This document shows, one piece after another, positions 17,803 through 27,547 of a DNA stretch of 64,000 bases. The notes under the pieces were generated by a model. That model worked only from the letters and a program-made list of their open reading frames with translations. It was not told where the DNA came from and made no database searches. Source of the DNA: Neoaquamicrobium microcysteis (GTDB lineage: Bacteria > Pseudomonadota > Alphaproteobacteria > Rhizobiales > Rhizobiaceae); NCBI RefSeq assembly GCF_008180155.1, contig NZ_VSZS01000053.1, forward strand, positions 1 through 64,000, written 5' to 3'. The first letter of the stretch is position 1. The number at the start of each line of letters is the position of its first letter. The position numbers and the translations under genes are program-made.

Positions 17803-19884
17803 CTACTCGGCCGCCTGCTTCACGCCGCCCTTCGCCAGAGCCGAGCACTCGGCCATGACGGCGGAAGCCCGCGCGATCGGGTTCGTCAGATAGAAGTCTT
17901 TGACCGGCGATGCAAACGGAGCCTTGGAAAGCTTGCCCGGCTTTTTCACCAGCGCGGCGATATGCGCCGGTTCGCCTGCCGCGATGCCGTCGATTTCGGC
18001 GAAATGCGGGTACGCCTCGTAGAGGTTGGCGCGAAGCTGCGGCAGCGAATCGAACGGCAGCCTGTGGCCCAGCACGTCCGACAGCGCGCGCAGGATCGCC
18101 CAGTCTTCCTTGGCGTCGCCCGGCGCGAAGCCGGCGCGATTCGTCATCTGGACCCGGCCCTCGGTGTTGACGTAGATGCCGGACTTCTCGGTGTAGGTCG
18201 CGCCCGGCAGGATCACGTCGGCGCGGTGCGCGCCCGCATCGCCGTGGCTGCCTACATAGACCGTGAAGGCGGAGCCGATCGCATTCATGTCGAACTCGTC
18301 GGCGCCCAGCAGGAACAGCACGTCCAGAGCGCCCATCATGGCGGAGGCGTCCTTGCCGCCTTCGCCCGGCACGAAGCCGAGATCCAGCCCGCCGACGCGC
18401 GCGGCGGCGGTGTGGAGCACTGCAAAGCCGTTCCAGTCAGCCGTCACGGCGCCGACATCGCCCGCAAGCTTCGCGGCCAGCGATAGAACCGCAGCGCCGT
18501 CGGCCCGGGCGAGCGCGCCCTGCCCGACGATGATGAGCGGCCGCTTGGCCTTCTTCAGCACCGAGGCGAACTTGATGCCGCCATCGACCAGTTGCGACAG
18601 CGTTTCGGCACCGGCGCCCAGCATCTCGTAATCGTAGCGAAGGTCGCCGACATCGCCGATGACGCCGACCGGCAGATCGCCGATGCGCCAGCGCTTGCGA
18701 ATGCGGGTATTGAGCACCGAGGCCTCGAAACGCGGGTTCGAGCCGATGATGAGCACCGCGTCGGCATCCTCGATGCCGTCGATGGTCGGGTTGAAGATGT
18801 AGCTCCCGCGTCCTGCAGCGGGGTTCAGCGCCGCGCCGTCCTGGCGGCAATCGATATTGGCGGAGCCGAGCGAGCCCATCAGCGTCTTGAGGGCGAACAT
18901 CTCCTCCACGGTCGCCAGATCGCCGGCGATCGCGCCGATCCTGTCGCCGGAGGTCTTCGACACCGCATCCCTGATCGCGGCAAAAGCCTCACCCCAGCTT
19001 GCGGGCTGGAGGCGGCCGCCCTTGCGGATATACGGCCGGTCGAGGCGCTGCGAGCGAAGCCCGTCCCAGATGAAGCGCGTCTTGTCGGAAATCCACTCCT
19101 CGTTCACCTGCTCGTTGATGCGCGGCATGATGCGCATCACTTCGCGGCCGCGCGTATCGACGCGGATGGCCGAGCCGACAGCATCCATCACGTCGATGGA
19201 TTCGGTCTTGGTCAGTTCCCACGGGCGCGCCTGGAAGGCGTAGGGCTTCGAGGTCAGCGCACCCACCGGGCACAGGTCGATCACGTTGCCCTGAAGCTCC
19301 GAGGTCATCGCCTGCTCGAGGTAGGTGGTGATCTCGGCATCCTCGCCACGGCCGATGAGGCCCAGTTCGGAAATGCCGGCCACCTCGGTGGTGAAGCGAA
19401 CGCAGCGCGTGCAGTGAATGCAGCGCGTCATGATCGTCTTGACCAGCGGGCCGATATACTTGTCTTCGACGGCGCGCTTGTTCTCGTGGTAGCGCGAGGC
19501 ATCGACGCCGAATGCCATCGCCTGGTCCTGCAGGTCGCATTCGCCGCCTTGGTCGCAGATCGGGCAGTCAAGCGGGTGGTTGATGAGCAGGAATTCCATC
19601 ACGCCTTCGCGGGCCTTCTTGACCATCGGCGTGTTGGTGAAGATTTCCGGCGCTTCGCCGTTGGGTCCGGGGCGCAGGTCGCGCACGCCCATGGCGCAGG
19701 ATGCCGCAGGCTTCGGCGGTCCGCCCTTCACCTCGACCAGGCACATGCGGCAGTTGCCGGCGATCGACAGCCGTTCATGGAAGCAGAAGCGCGGCACTTC
19801 CGCGCCGGCCTCTTCCGCCGCCTGCAACAGCGTGTAGTGATCGGGAACCTCGATCTCTTTGCCGTCAACCTTCAGTCTAGCCAT
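17803..19884 (-). CDS. nuoG: NADH-quinone oxidoreductase subunit G
   Basis: 75-kDa subunit of Complex I carrying clusters N1b, N4 and N5. The N-terminal 2Fe-2S domain shows [16 protein letters not shown] and ASCAMGV; the next motif is [17 protein letters not shown], with an N5-type His/Cys set in the same region; the N4 motif is [10 protein letters not shown] with a distant CPVGAL. From about residue 220 the protein is a molybdopterin-oxidoreductase-like domain without a cofactor, typical for NuoG. 693 residues is the usual alphaproteobacterial length. It follows orf197 after 65 bases. Confidence 0.97.
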   Translation of the reverse strand: MARLKVDGKEIEVPDHYTLLQAAEEAGAEVPRFCFHERLSIAGNCRMCLVEVKGGPPKPAASCAMGVRDLRPGPNGEAPEIFTNTPMVKKAREGVMEFLLINHPLDCPICDQGGECDLQDQAMAFGVDASRYHENKRAVEDKYIGPLVKTIMTRCIHCTRCVRFTTEVAGISELGLIGRGEDAEITTYLEQAMTSELQGNVIDLCPVGALTSKPYAFQARPWELTKTESIDVMDAVGSAIRVDTRGREVMRIMPRINEQVNEEWISDKTRFIWDGLRSQRLDRPYIRKGGRLQPASWGEAFAAIRDAVSKTSGDRIGAIAGDLATVEEMFALKTLMGSLGSANIDCRQDGAALNPAAGRGSYIFNPTIDGIEDADAVLIIGSNPRFEASVLNTRIRKRWRIGDLPVGVIGDVGDLRYDYEMLGAGAETLSQLVDGGIKFASVLKKAKRPLIIVGQGALARADGAAVLSLAAKLAGDVGAVTADWNGFAVLHTAAARVGGLDLGFVPGEGGKDASAMMGALDVLFLLGADEFDMNAIGSAFTVYVGSHGDAGAHRADVILPGATYTEKSGIYVNTEGRVQMTNRAGFAPGDAKEDWAILRALSDVLGHRLPFDSLPQLRANLYEAYPHFAEIDGIAAGEPAHIAALVKKPGKLSKAPFASPVKDFYLTNPIARASAVMAECSALAKGGVKQAAE

Positions 19885-19949
19885 ATCGCCTCAACCCCGC
19901 GGAAAACCCGCAATTCTCGATGGCGGCACCCTTCGGCGCGCCCAAACGT

Positions 19950-20543
19950 CTAGTTCGCGCCCGAAAGCGCCTTTGCCTGCCCGATCCAGTCGTCGCGGCC
20001 GATGCGGCCGGCAAAACCGAGCTCGCTGTCCAGCCACGCGATCTTCTCCGGCGTCAGCGCAGCGATCTGCGCGTACGTCCAGAACCCGAGCCCGTTCAGC
20101 ACCTTCTCCAGCTTCGGCCCGACGCCCGAAATCTGCTTCAGGTCGTCCGGCGTCTGCGGCCTTGCGACGGGTTCAGGCTTCGTCGCAACCGGTGCCGCGA
20201 CCGCTTCCGCCTTCGCCGCACGCTTCTGGCTCTTCACAGGCTTCGGCTTGTTGGTCTCCGGCCTCGAAACGACGAGCTTGAGCGTCGCAGGCTTTGGCGC
20301 AGCCGGCGCGGCATCATCGACCTCGCCAAGCCCGTTGAGCAGCCGGTGCGACGCCTCGGCGGCACCCGCCATCGCTCCCAGCCACATGCCGACGGCCTGG
20401 CTGGCAAAACCCAGTCCCAGCGCGCCCATCGCAGCAGCGCCCGCCATCGGATGCGCCATCAGGTTGACCGCGCTGGCAACTTCCTGCGCCATCGCGGTTT
20501 CGTCCGACCTGCTCTTGTGTTCGCTCGTTGTCATCTCAGGCAT
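19950..20543 (-). CDS. nuo-operon protein with NuoE-like C-terminal helix-hairpin-helix module (orf197)
   Basis: Unnamed 197-residue protein between nuoF and nuoG. Three parts are visible: an Ala/Gly/Met-rich N-terminal segment (about residues 17-70) that could be membrane-associated or phasin-like; an Ala/Lys/Pro linker (about 75-130); and a C-terminal module (about 132-193) beginning [18 protein letters not shown]. That module is closely similar to the end of NuoE in this operon and resembles GVGPKLE-type helix-hairpin-helix modules seen at the ends of other alphaproteobacterial proteins such as ribosomal L21. The ATG at 20543 lies 40 bases after nuoF; later in-frame ATGs are possible. A Complex I accessory or assembly role is inferred from the operon only. 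Confidence 0.85.
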   Translation of the reverse strand: MPEMTTSEHKSRSDETAMAQEVASAVNLMAHPMAGAAAMGALGLGFASQAVGMWLGAMAGAAEASHRLLNGLGEVDDAAPAAPKPATLKLVVSRPETNKPKPVKSQKRAAKAEAVAAPVATKPEPVARPQTPDDLKQISGVGPKLEKVLNGLGFWTYAQIAALTPEKIAWLDSELGFAGRIGRDDWIGQAKALSGAN

Positions 20544-20583
20544 CGTTCCGTTGGGCAGCAGCCCTGCGTCAGCCGTTTCCTGT

Positions 20584-21888
20584 CTATTCCGCCGCCACCA
20601 GCGCCGGCTCGGCGCGATGGCTGTTGCGGGTAAATTCGTCGATGCGGCGCTCGATCTCGGGGCGGAAGTGGCGGATCAGGCCCTGGATCGGCCACGCGGC
20701 CGCGTCGCCCAGCGCGCAGATCGTGTGTCCTTCCACCTGCTTGGTCACGTCCAGCAGCATGTCGATTTCGCGCTTCTGCGCTTCACCGCGCACCAGCCGC
20801 TCCATCACGCGCCACATCCAGCCCGTGCCCTCGCGGCAAGGCGTGCACTGGCCGCAGCTCTCGTGCTTGTAGAAATACGAAAGCCGCGCGATCGCCTTCA
20901 CGATGTCGGTGGACTTGTCCATCACGATCACTGCCGCCGTGCCGAGGCCAGACTTCAGGTCGCGCAGCGAATCGAAATCCATCGGCGTGTCGATGATCTG
21001 CTCGGCCGGCACCAGCGGTACCGACGATCCGCCGGGAATGACCGCCAGAAGATTGTCCCATCCGCCGCGAATGCCGCCGCAGTGCTTTTCGATCAGCTCG
21101 CGGAACGGGATCGACATTTCTTCTTCCACCGTCACCGGATTGTTGACGTGGCCGGAGATGCAGAAAAGCTTGGTGCCGACATTGTTCGGGCGGCCGAAGG
21201 AAGAGAACCATCCGGCGCCACGGCGCAGAATCGTCGGCGCAACTGCGATGGATTCGACGTTGTTGACAGTCGTCGGGCAGCCGTAGAGACCCATGTTGGC
21301 CGGGAACGGCGGCTTGAGGCGCGGCTGGCCCTTCTTGCCTTCAAGGCTTTCCAGCAGCGCGGTCTCTTCACCGCAGATGTAGGCGCCCGCGCCGTGGTGC
21401 ACGTAGACGTCGAAATCCCAGCCGCACTTGTTGCCCTTGCCGAGCAGTCCTGCGTCATAGGCCTCGTCGATGGCGCGCTGCAGCGCCTCTCGCTCGCGGA
21501 TGAACTCGCCGCGCACGTAGATGTAGGCCGTATGCGCACCCATGGCGAAGCCGGCGATCAGGCAGCCTTCGACCAGCGTGTGCGGGTCGTGGCGCAGGAT
21601 TTCACGATCCTTGCAGGTGCCGGGCTCGGATTCGTCGGCGTTGACCACCAGATAATGCGGCCGGCCGTCGCTCTCCTTGGGCATGAACGACCATTTCAGC
21701 CCGGTCGGGAAGCCCGCGCCGCCACGGCCGCGCAGGCCGGACGCCTTCATCTCGTTGATGATCCAGTCGCGCCCCTTGGCGATCAGCCCGGCCGTGTCGT
21801 CCCACAGGCCGCGACGCTGCGCGCCGGCAAGCGACCGGTCGAACATGCCGTAGATGTTGGTGAAGATGCGGTCTTTATCCTGTAGCAT
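20584..21888 (-). CDS. nuoF: NADH-quinone oxidoreductase subunit F
   Basis: 51-kDa subunit: binds NADH and FMN and carries cluster N3. The nucleotide/FMN glycine-rich loop is [16 protein letters not shown] (about residues 51-66), the second block is [18 protein letters not shown], and the 4Fe-4S ligands sit in [12 protein letters not shown] plus a later Cys in HTICALGD. 434 residues. Nine bases after nuoE. Confidence 0.97.
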   Translation of the reverse strand: MLQDKDRIFTNIYGMFDRSLAGAQRRGLWDDTAGLIAKGRDWIINEMKASGLRGRGGAGFPTGLKWSFMPKESDGRPHYLVVNADESEPGTCKDREILRHDPHTLVEGCLIAGFAMGAHTAYIYVRGEFIREREALQRAIDEAYDAGLLGKGNKCGWDFDVYVHHGAGAYICGEETALLESLEGKKGQPRLKPPFPANMGLYGCPTTVNNVESIAVAPTILRRGAGWFSSFGRPNNVGTKLFCISGHVNNPVTVEEEMSIPFRELIEKHCGGIRGGWDNLLAVIPGGSSVPLVPAEQIIDTPMDFDSLRDLKSGLGTAAVIVMDKSTDIVKAIARLSYFYKHESCGQCTPCREGTGWMWRVMERLVRGEAQKREIDMLLDVTKQVEGHTICALGDAAAWPIQGLIRHFRPEIERRIDEFTRNSHRAEPALVAAE

Positions 21889-21897
21889 CCCGCCCTC

Positions 21898-23148
21898 CTA
21901 TCGCGGCTTCTTGCCGAAGACGCGGATGTATTCGGCCTCGCCGCCCTTGGCGAGCGCCTTTGCCTGCTTGACCCAGTCGTCGCGCTCGATCCGGCCCTTG
22001 AACTTCAGATAGCCGTCAACCCAGTCGCGCTCGGCCTTCTTCCACGACGCGACCTGCGCGTAGGTGTAGATGCCGAGCCCGTTCAGCACGCCTTCGAGCT
22101 TCGGCCCGACGCCCGAAATCAGCTTCAGATCGTCCGGCTGCGCCGGCTTCTCGACGCCGGCCGGGCGGTTCCTGTCTTCGAGCGAAGGCTGCTTCACCTC
22201 GACCTCGGCGGCCTTGGCCTTCCTGGTTTCAGGCGCCTTGAATGCCTGTGCAGGCTCGGCCTTCTTGTCCGGATGGGTGCGCGGCTTGTCGGTCTTTTCG
22301 ACCGACGGCTCGGCCTTGTCGGCCGCCCGCTTGTCTTCCTTCGGCGCTTCCGCGCTCGCGGCCTTTTCCGCAGCCGGGCTCACCTTCACCTTGGAAGGCG
22401 ACTTGATCGCCGGGCTCGTCTCAATCGCGTCGGTCTTGGGCTTGGCTGCCTGCGTCGGAGCAACGGTCGCTGCATCGGCCTTGGCGGTCTTGGCCGCGGC
22501 CTTCGCCTGCTTGTCGCGCGTGGTTTTCAAAACCGCCGTCTCATCCTTGAGCGCGGTGAGGCCCGAAAGCGGCGCGGAGAAGGTGCGGCCGTTCTGTGGC
22601 CCGGTAGGCACCGATGCGCCCCTGCCCGCCTCGAACTCGTCGATCACCTCGGCCAGCCGCTCAGGCGTCAGATCCTCGTAGGCATCCTTGAAGATCATGA
22701 CCATGGGCGCGTTCACGCACGCACCCAGGCACTCGACCTCTTCCCACGACAGCGTGCCGTCTTCGTTGGTGTGGAACTGCTCGGGATGGATCTTCGAGCG
22801 GCACACATCCATCAGCGCTTCCGACCCGCGCAGCATGCACGGAGTCGTGCCGCATACCTGCACATGCGCCTTCGTGCCGACAGGCTTCAGCTGAAACTGC
22901 GTGTAGAACGTCGCGACCTCAAGCACGCGGATGTAGGGCATCTCCAGCATGTCGGCGACATGCTCGATGGCCGACTTGGTCACCCAGCCGTCCTGCTCCT
23001 GTGCGCGCATCAGAAGCGGTATCACCGCCGACTGTTCGCGTCCCTTCGGGTACTTCTTGATGGTTTGCTTGACCCACGCCGTGTTCGCCTTGTTGAAGGC
23101 GAAGCTGGCTGGCTGGACGCTGGCTTCTGCGAGACGGCGGACGGACAT
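21898..23148 (-). CDS. nuoE: NADH-quinone oxidoreductase subunit E, C-terminally extended
   Basis: 24-kDa subunit carrying 2Fe-2S cluster N1a. The thioredoxin-like core (about residues 1-200) has the ligands Cys99 and Cys104 ([12 protein letters not shown]) and Cys140 and Cys144 ([11 protein letters not shown]). The protein is 416 residues, roughly double the usual size. From about 205 to 330 it is a low-complexity Ala/Lys/Glu/Pro/Thr linker, and from about 335 to 400 it carries a GVGPKLE helix-hairpin-helix-like module shared with orf197. The extension type is known from rhizobial NuoE proteins; its purpose is not known to me. The start abuts the nuoD stop with no gap. Confidence 0.95.
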   Translation of the reverse strand: MSVRRLAEASVQPASFAFNKANTAWVKQTIKKYPKGREQSAVIPLLMRAQEQDGWVTKSAIEHVADMLEMPYIRVLEVATFYTQFQLKPVGTKAHVQVCGTTPCMLRGSEALMDVCRSKIHPEQFHTNEDGTLSWEEVECLGACVNAPMVMIFKDAYEDLTPERLAEVIDEFEAGRGASVPTGPQNGRTFSAPLSGLTALKDETAVLKTTRDKQAKAAAKTAKADAATVAPTQAAKPKTDAIETSPAIKSPSKVKVSPAAEKAASAEAPKEDKRAADKAEPSVEKTDKPRTHPDKKAEPAQAFKAPETRKAKAAEVEVKQPSLEDRNRPAGVEKPAQPDDLKLISGVGPKLEGVLNGLGIYTYAQVASWKKAERDWVDGYLKFKGRIERDDWVKQAKALAKGGEAEYIRVFGKKPR

Positions 23149-24339
23149 TTAGCGGTCGACCTCACCAAACACGATGTCGAGGGAGCCGAGGATGGCGGAG
23201 ACGTCGGCCAGCATGTGGCCCTTGCACAGGAAATCCATGGCCTGGAGATGCGCGAAACCGGGCGCGCGCAGCTTGCAGCGATACGGCTTGTTGGTGCCGT
23301 CCGAGACGAGATAAACGCCGAACTCGCCTTTGGGCGCTTCCACGGCGGCATAAACCTCGCCCGCAGGCACGCGATAGCCCTCGGTGTAGAGCTTGAAGTG
23401 GTGGATCAGCGCTTCCATCGAACGCTTCATCGCGGCGCGCTTGGGCGGCACGACCTTGCCGTCGATTGCCGACACCGGACCGGTCTTTTCCCTGCCGAGC
23501 AGCAGGTCGACACACTGGCGCATGATGCGGGCCGACTGGCGCATCTCTTCCATGCGGATGAGGTAGCGGTCGAAGCAGTCGCCGTTCTTGCCGATCGGAA
23601 TGTCGAACTCCAGCTCGTCGTAGCACTCATAGGGCTGCGACTTGCGCAAGTCCCATGCAGCACCCGAGCCGCGCACCATCACGCCCGAAAAGCCAAGTGC
23701 CCATGCGTCTTCCAGCGATACGACGGCGATATCGACGTTGCGCTGCTTGAAGATGCGGTTGGGCGTCAGCAGATTGTCGAGGTCGTCGATGGTCTTGAGC
23801 AGCGGGTCGAGCCAGTTGCCGATGTCCTCGACGAGTTGGTCCGGCAGGTCCTGATGCACGCCGCCGGGACGGAAATAGGCCGCATGCATGCGCGAGCCCG
23901 AGGCGCGCTCGTAGAAGACCATCATCTTCTCGCGCTCGACGAAGCCCCAGAGCGGCGGCGTCAGCGCGCCAACGTCCATCGCCTGCGTCGTCACGTTGAG
24001 CATGTGCGACATCAGGCGTCCGAGCTCGCTGTAGAGCACGCGGATGAGCTGGCCGCGCTTGGGCACCTCGATGCCCAGCAGCCGCTCGACCGCGAGTGCG
24101 AACGCGTGCTCCTGGTTCATCGGCGCGCAGTAGTCGAGCCGGTCGAAGTACGGAACGGCCTGCAGATAGGTCTTGTTCTCGATCAGCTTTTCGGTGCCGC
24201 GATGCAGCAACCCGATATGCGGGTCGGCACGATCGACAACCTCGCCGTCGAGTTCCAGCACGAGCCGAAGCACGCCGTGCGCGGCCGGATGCTGCGGACC
24301 GAAATTGATGTTGAAGTTGCGTACGGCGGTTTCACCCAT
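23149..24339 (-). CDS. nuoD: NADH-quinone oxidoreductase subunit D
   Basis: 49-kDa subunit, homologous to NiFe-hydrogenase large subunits, lining the quinone site. 396 residues. The N-terminus [18 protein letters not shown] carries the conserved His residues, followed by [12 protein letters not shown]; the C-terminus ends with the conserved DIVFGEVDR. Separate from nuoC, with an 8-base spacer, so no CD fusion as in E. coli. Confidence 0.97.
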   Translation of the reverse strand: MGETAVRNFNINFGPQHPAAHGVLRLVLELDGEVVDRADPHIGLLHRGTEKLIENKTYLQAVPYFDRLDYCAPMNQEHAFALAVERLLGIEVPKRGQLIRVLYSELGRLMSHMLNVTTQAMDVGALTPPLWGFVEREKMMVFYERASGSRMHAAYFRPGGVHQDLPDQLVEDIGNWLDPLLKTIDDLDNLLTPNRIFKQRNVDIAVVSLEDAWALGFSGVMVRGSGAAWDLRKSQPYECYDELEFDIPIGKNGDCFDRYLIRMEEMRQSARIMRQCVDLLLGREKTGPVSAIDGKVVPPKRAAMKRSMEALIHHFKLYTEGYRVPAGEVYAAVEAPKGEFGVYLVSDGTNKPYRCKLRAPGFAHLQAMDFLCKGHMLADVSAILGSLDIVFGEVDR

Positions 24340-24347
24340 GGCCAGCC

Positions 24348-24953
24348 TCAGTTCGGCTTCGCTTTTTCGTCACCGGGCAGCACATAGTCGGTGCCCTCCC
24401 ATGGCGACAGAAAATCGAAATTGCGGAATTCCTGCTTCAGCTCGACAGGCTCGTAGACGACGCGCTTGACCTCGTCGTCGTAGCGAACCTCCACGAACCC
24501 CGTCAGCGGAAAATCCTTGCGCAGCGGATGCCCCTCGAAACCGTAGTCGGTGAGGATGCGGCGCAGCTCCGGATGACCGGAAAACAGGATGCCGTAGAGA
24601 TCGTAAGCCTCTCGCTCGAACCAGTTTGCGCCGGAATAAACCCCGGTTGCCGACGGCACCGGCGTATCCTCGTCGGTTGCCACCTTCACGCGCACGCGCA
24701 GGTTCTGGTGCGGCGACAACAGGTGGTAGACGACGTCGAAGCGCTTCTCGCGCATCGGATAGTCCGCGCCGCTGATGTCGATGAACGACACGAACTGGCA
24801 CTGCGGATCGTCGCGCAGGAAAGTCAGCACCCGAACGATATCGGCCGCCTCCGTCTCTATGGTCAGCTCGCCGAACGCGACGGTCGCAGACGTTACTTTG
24901 GCGCCGAGGCGCTCGGACACGTGACCGGCAAGGTCTTCCAGAGCTTCGCTCAT
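24348..24953 (-). CDS. nuoC: NADH-quinone oxidoreductase subunit C
   Basis: 30-kDa peripheral-arm subunit of Complex I without cofactor. 201 residues. Family signature ERE.YDLYGI is visible as [18 protein letters not shown], followed by [20 protein letters not shown]. Ten bases after nuoB. Confidence 0.97.
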   Translation of the reverse strand: MSEALEDLAGHVSERLGAKVTSATVAFGELTIETEAADIVRVLTFLRDDPQCQFVSFIDISGADYPMREKRFDVVYHLLSPHQNLRVRVKVATDEDTPVPSATGVYSGANWFEREAYDLYGILFSGHPELRRILTDYGFEGHPLRKDFPLTGFVEVRYDDEVKRVVYEPVELKQEFRNFDFLSPWEGTDYVLPGDEKAKPN

Positions 24954-24963
24954 CGTTCGCCTC

Positions 24964-25545
24964 TCAACGCTCGATGGTGCCGGTGCGGCGGATCTTCTTC
25001 TGCAGGAGAAGAATGCCGTAGAGCAGCGCTTCCGCCGAAGGCGGGCAGCCGGGCACGTAGATATCGACGGGGACTATGCGGTCGCAGCCCCGCACCACCG
25101 AATAGGAATAGTGATAGTAGCCGCCGCCATTGGCGCACGAGCCCATCGAGATGACGTAGCGCGGCTCGGGCATCTGGTCATAGACCTTGCGCAACGCAGG
25201 GGCCATCTTGTTGGTCAGCGTGCCGGCGACGATCATCACGTCTGACTGGCGCGGCGACGCGCGCGGCGCGATGCCGAAGCGTTCGCTGTCGTAGCGCGGC
25301 ATGGCCGAATGGATCATCTCGACCGCGCAGCACGCGAGACCGAACGTCATGTACATGAGCGAGCCGGTGCGCGCCCACGTAATCAGCGCCTCGGAAGAGG
25401 TGACGAGAAAGCCCTTGTCGGACAGCTCGGCGTTGATCTCCCCGAAGAATGCGTCATCGGAGCCCACCGGCTTGCCGGTGTTCGGGTCGATAATGCCCTT
25501 GGGCTTGGGAGCCACGAGGGTCGAGGAACCGTCGTTCAATCCCAT
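24964..25545 (-). CDS. nuoB: NADH-quinone oxidoreductase subunit B
   Basis: PSST-type subunit carrying the terminal cluster N2 that reduces quinone. The cluster ligands are the tandem Cys pair in [10 protein letters not shown], one in [15 protein letters not shown] and one in [14 protein letters not shown]. Start set at [13 protein letters not shown] (193 residues), overlapping the nuoA stop by 10 bases; the longer open frame upstream is nuoA in another frame. Confidence 0.97.
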   Translation of the reverse strand: MGLNDGSSTLVAPKPKGIIDPNTGKPVGSDDAFFGEINAELSDKGFLVTSSEALITWARTGSLMYMTFGLACCAVEMIHSAMPRYDSERFGIAPRASPRQSDVMIVAGTLTNKMAPALRKVYDQMPEPRYVISMGSCANGGGYYHYSYSVVRGCDRIVPVDIYVPGCPPSAEALLYGILLLQKKIRRTGTIER

Positions 25546-25901
25546 TCCAGCGCTCCCTTTTTCCATTCGTAGATGAAGCCGATGGTCAGCACGCCGAGGA
25601 ACACCATCATCGACCAGAAGCCGAGCCAGCCGACCTCGCCGAACGAGACGGCCCACGGGAACAGGAACGCAACTTCAAGATCGAAGATGATGAACAGGAT
25701 CGCCACGAGATAGAAGCGGATGTCGAACTTCATGCGTGCATCGTCGAACGCGTTGAAGCCGCATTCATAGGCCGACAGCTTTTCGGGATCGGGGCTGCGA
25801 TAGGCGACGAGGAACGGCGCAGCGATCAGCGCCAGCCCCACGACGAGCGCAACGCCGATGAAGATCACGATTGGCAGATAGGAACTGAGAAGTTCGCTCA
25901 T
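25536..25901 (-). CDS. nuoA: NADH-quinone oxidoreductase subunit A
   Basis: Small membrane subunit (ND3 homologue), 121 residues with three helices. The quinone-site loop is seen as [20 protein letters not shown] with the conserved Cys. Start set at [12 protein letters not shown]; a GGAAAA ribosome binding site is 8 bases upstream, and the extra residues of the longer frame overlap the promoter. First gene of the operon. Confidence 0.96.
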   Translation of the reverse strand: MSELLSSYLPIVIFIGVALVVGLALIAAPFLVAYRSPDPEKLSAYECGFNAFDDARMKFDIRFYLVAILFIIFDLEVAFLFPWAVSFGEVGWLGFWSMMVFLGVLTIGFIYEWKKGALEWD

Positions 25902-25915
25902 GGTCGTTTTCCGGC

Positions 25916-25941
25916 GGTCTCTATCGAGACCCAAGTCTATA
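25916..25941 (-). promoter_or_regulatory. Putative nuo operon promoter (extended -10) and leader palindrome
   Basis: Reading the minus strand toward nuoA, TGCTATAGA at 25944-25936 fits an extended -10 element (TGnTATAAT type), which would start transcription near 25930 and leave a leader of under 30 bases. Immediately downstream the perfect palindrome GGTCTC-GATA-GAGACC (25931-25916) overlaps the expected start and precedes the ribosome binding site. A -35 element is not clear. The palindrome could be a repressor site or a leader hairpin. Confidence 0.4.
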
Positions 25942-26144
25942 GCACCGAACCGGGAGGCGGAACCGCGACAGATTCTCCGGCGGGGTCCGGTGCGGAAGGG
26001 GTTGTTGCAACGCGGCGAGGGTTAGCGCAGCCGTCTGCACGAAGCAAGTCAAACATTGGCCCGATTTCCATGCCCGAAAACTGCTGAACAGAGCGTTCAC
26101 GCAGCCGTTTCCGTAACGGCACGAACTGGCCTCGTTCGCTCCCC

Positions 26145-26654
26145 CTAACCCTCGATGGCAAGCGCGAACGGCGTACCCTCATAGGCGTCCGCGCCGCGGC
26201 CGATGGCCTCGACGGCAGCGATCATGCGGCCGTTGCGACCGAGTATCGCATCGGCATGCTGCACCAGGCGCGCATTCGGCGTTGCAGACGGTGCGAGCCT
26301 GCGCAGCGTCCAGGCAAGCTCGGCCTCGTCGCGCGACGGGTTAAGCGCTGCCGCCGTGATGTAGGCGGCAGCCGTGGAGCGGCTGATCCCGGCGAAGCAA
26401 TTGATGACCATCGGCTGCGCCCGGTCCCAGCTGCGCGCAAAGTCCAGAAGTGTTTCCACATGGTCGCGCGCAGGCACAACCATCTCGGGATGCTCCTCGA
26501 CGATGTCGTTCATGGAGAGGAAAATGTGATTCGCAGGCTCGATATGCGCAGGGCGTTCAAACGGCGTGCCGCCGTTCAGCAGCGTCACCAGCCGCGCTGC
26601 GCGTGCAGCGGCGACGGTTTCGCCCACCTTTGTCATCGAGCACACGTAGATCAA
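26145..26654 (-). CDS. Cysteine-based tyrosine/dual-specificity phosphatase family protein
   Basis: 169-residue soluble protein with the CX5R active-site loop of cysteine phosphatases: CFAGISR at residues 86-92 within MVINCFAGISRSTAAAY, so Cys86 is the nucleophile and Arg92 binds phosphate. A candidate general acid Asp lies upstream (LSMNDIVEEHP). The start is a TTG at 26654 preceded by AAGGAA at good spacing. Substrate unknown; rhizobial homologues are annotated only as tyrosine phosphatase family. It follows the ParB-like gene after 28 bases, so the two probably form an operon. The protein has no signal peptide and is likely cytoplasmic. Confidence 0.85.
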   Translation of the reverse strand: MIYVCSMTKVGETVAAARAARLVTLLNGGTPFERPAHIEPANHIFLSMNDIVEEHPEMVVPARDHVETLLDFARSWDRAQPMVINCFAGISRSTAAAYITAAALNPSRDEAELAWTLRRLAPSATPNARLVQHADAILGRNGRMIAAVEAIGRGADAYEGTPFALAIEG

Positions 26655-26682
26655 TTCAGATTCCTTTGTGAGCCGGCCGCAT

Positions 26683-26931
26683 CTAGTGCCGCCGCGCCTG
26701 CACCAGATAGCTGTCTATGGTCGTTTCGCCCAGCCATTTCGCGGCCTCCAGCCGGTGCAGTCCCTCCACCAGCACATATCTGTTCGTATCCTTGCGCACC
26801 TGGATCGGCGTCTTCATTCCGTTCTGCAGGATGTCTTCCGCAAGGAGGCGGACCGTTTCGGGATGAAGCGTCTTTCGCCGCGCGGTTGGCACGTAGATGT
26901 TCGCAATGGGAACTTTTTCGATTCTGAGCAT
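26683..26931 (-). CDS. Small ParB N-terminal-like (ParB/sulfiredoxin superfamily) protein
   Basis: 82-residue protein consisting only of the ParB/Srx-like fold: it opens MLRIEKVPIANIYVPTARRK and carries the conserved block QVRKDTNRYVLVEGLHRLEA, where EGxHRLEA corresponds to the nucleotide-binding GEHR-type motif of ParB. There is no helix-turn-helix or dimerisation domain, so it is not a partition protein. The start is supported by GGAGG 4 bases upstream; a longer frame upstream reads through a 24-bp tandem repeat and is rejected. In operon with the phosphatase gene. Relatives act as small nucleotide-dependent enzymes or switches, but no role can be assigned. Confidence 0.8.
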   Translation of the reverse strand: MLRIEKVPIANIYVPTARRKTLHPETVRLLAEDILQNGMKTPIQVRKDTNRYVLVEGLHRLEAAKWLGETTIDSYLVQARRH

Positions 26932-27002
26932 CGATCCTCCGTGCCGGCCGAAGCCGGGCGTCCATCTCATATGAAGACGCGCATCTCGTCTGAATAGGTG
27001 TC

Positions 27003-27050
27003 GCGCGGCGCGATGCCAAGGGTGTGGCGCGGCGCGATGCCAAGGGTGTG
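27003..27050. repeat. Perfect 24-bp tandem duplication
   Basis: Two identical 24-base units (27003-27026 and 27027-27050), starting GCGCGGCGCGATGCCAAGGG, with the first four bases of a third copy following. It lies in the non-coding leader between the Cys-rich secreted protein gene and the ParB-like gene. It may vary in copy number between strains. Confidence 0.85.
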
Positions 27051-27147
27051 GCGCAAAGTCCCCGTCCCCGCGCGTCTCGCCGCGAGCGCGCCCTGCCCGC
27101 TCAGATGATCCCAAGCGGTTCAGGCAAGGTCTCGTTATTGGCGTCCC

Positions 27148-27477
27148 TCAATACCCGCGCGGCGGCACGAACAGGCAGATGGTGGCGCTATCGTCGCGCC
27201 CCGCCACCGAGCACCAATGAAAGACGCCGTCGGGCGACATCCTCACCTTGCGCGAGGTCATCGGTATCACCTCGCCGGTGACCTTGATGACGTATCCCTC
27301 CGGGCCTTCCAGCACTTCTGCATCCGTTACCTCTCGGCAGTCATAGTCGGAGCAACAGGAAAGCGGATAGGTCCATCCCGCCTTGGCGTCATGCGAAGCT
27401 GCGGGAACACTGGACGCGGGGAGTAGAATGCCGAGCGCGGCGGCGATGCGTGGAAGAGGAAGTCCCAAGTCGAACAT
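27148..27477 (-). CDS. Small secreted Cys-containing protein of unknown function
   Basis: 109-residue protein with an N-terminal hydrophobic segment and likely signal peptide cleaved near residues 24-27 (ASSVPAAS). The mature part is about 80 residues and has five cysteines: Cys41, Cys42 and Cys47 in PLSCCSDYDCREV, Cys89 in FHWCS and Cys101 in ATICLFVPPRGY. This Cys pattern and the ending CLFVPPRGY are typical of a small exported rhizobial family with no known function, from memory. Probably periplasmic with disulfides. It stands alone on the minus strand, over 200 bases from the next gene in its direction. Confidence 0.8.
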   Translation of the reverse strand: MFDLGLPLPRIAAALGILLPASSVPAASHDAKAGWTYPLSCCSDYDCREVTDAEVLEGPEGYVIKVTGEVIPMTSRKVRMSPDGVFHWCSVAGRDDSATICLFVPPRGY

Positions 27478-27547
27478 GGCCTGTTCTCCTGAGGTTGCTC
27501 CTCCTGTCCTGATGCTGCGCCTGCATGGTTAACGGATCGTTACCGCC

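Noticed and set aside
16553-17848. 431-codon minus-strand frame overlapping nuoH
   Set aside because: Only its last 63 codons, after the ATG overlapping the nuoH stop, are kept as a gene. The earlier part is nuoH read out of frame.
18592-19953. 453-codon plus-strand open frame opposite nuoG
   Set aside because: Antisense to the cofactor-binding part of nuoG; composition typical of a complementary-strand shadow.
22273-24387. 704-codon plus-strand open frame opposite nuoE, nuoD
   Set aside because: Antisense shadow of high-GC nuo genes; no domains, no ribosome binding site, spans gene boundaries of conserved genes.
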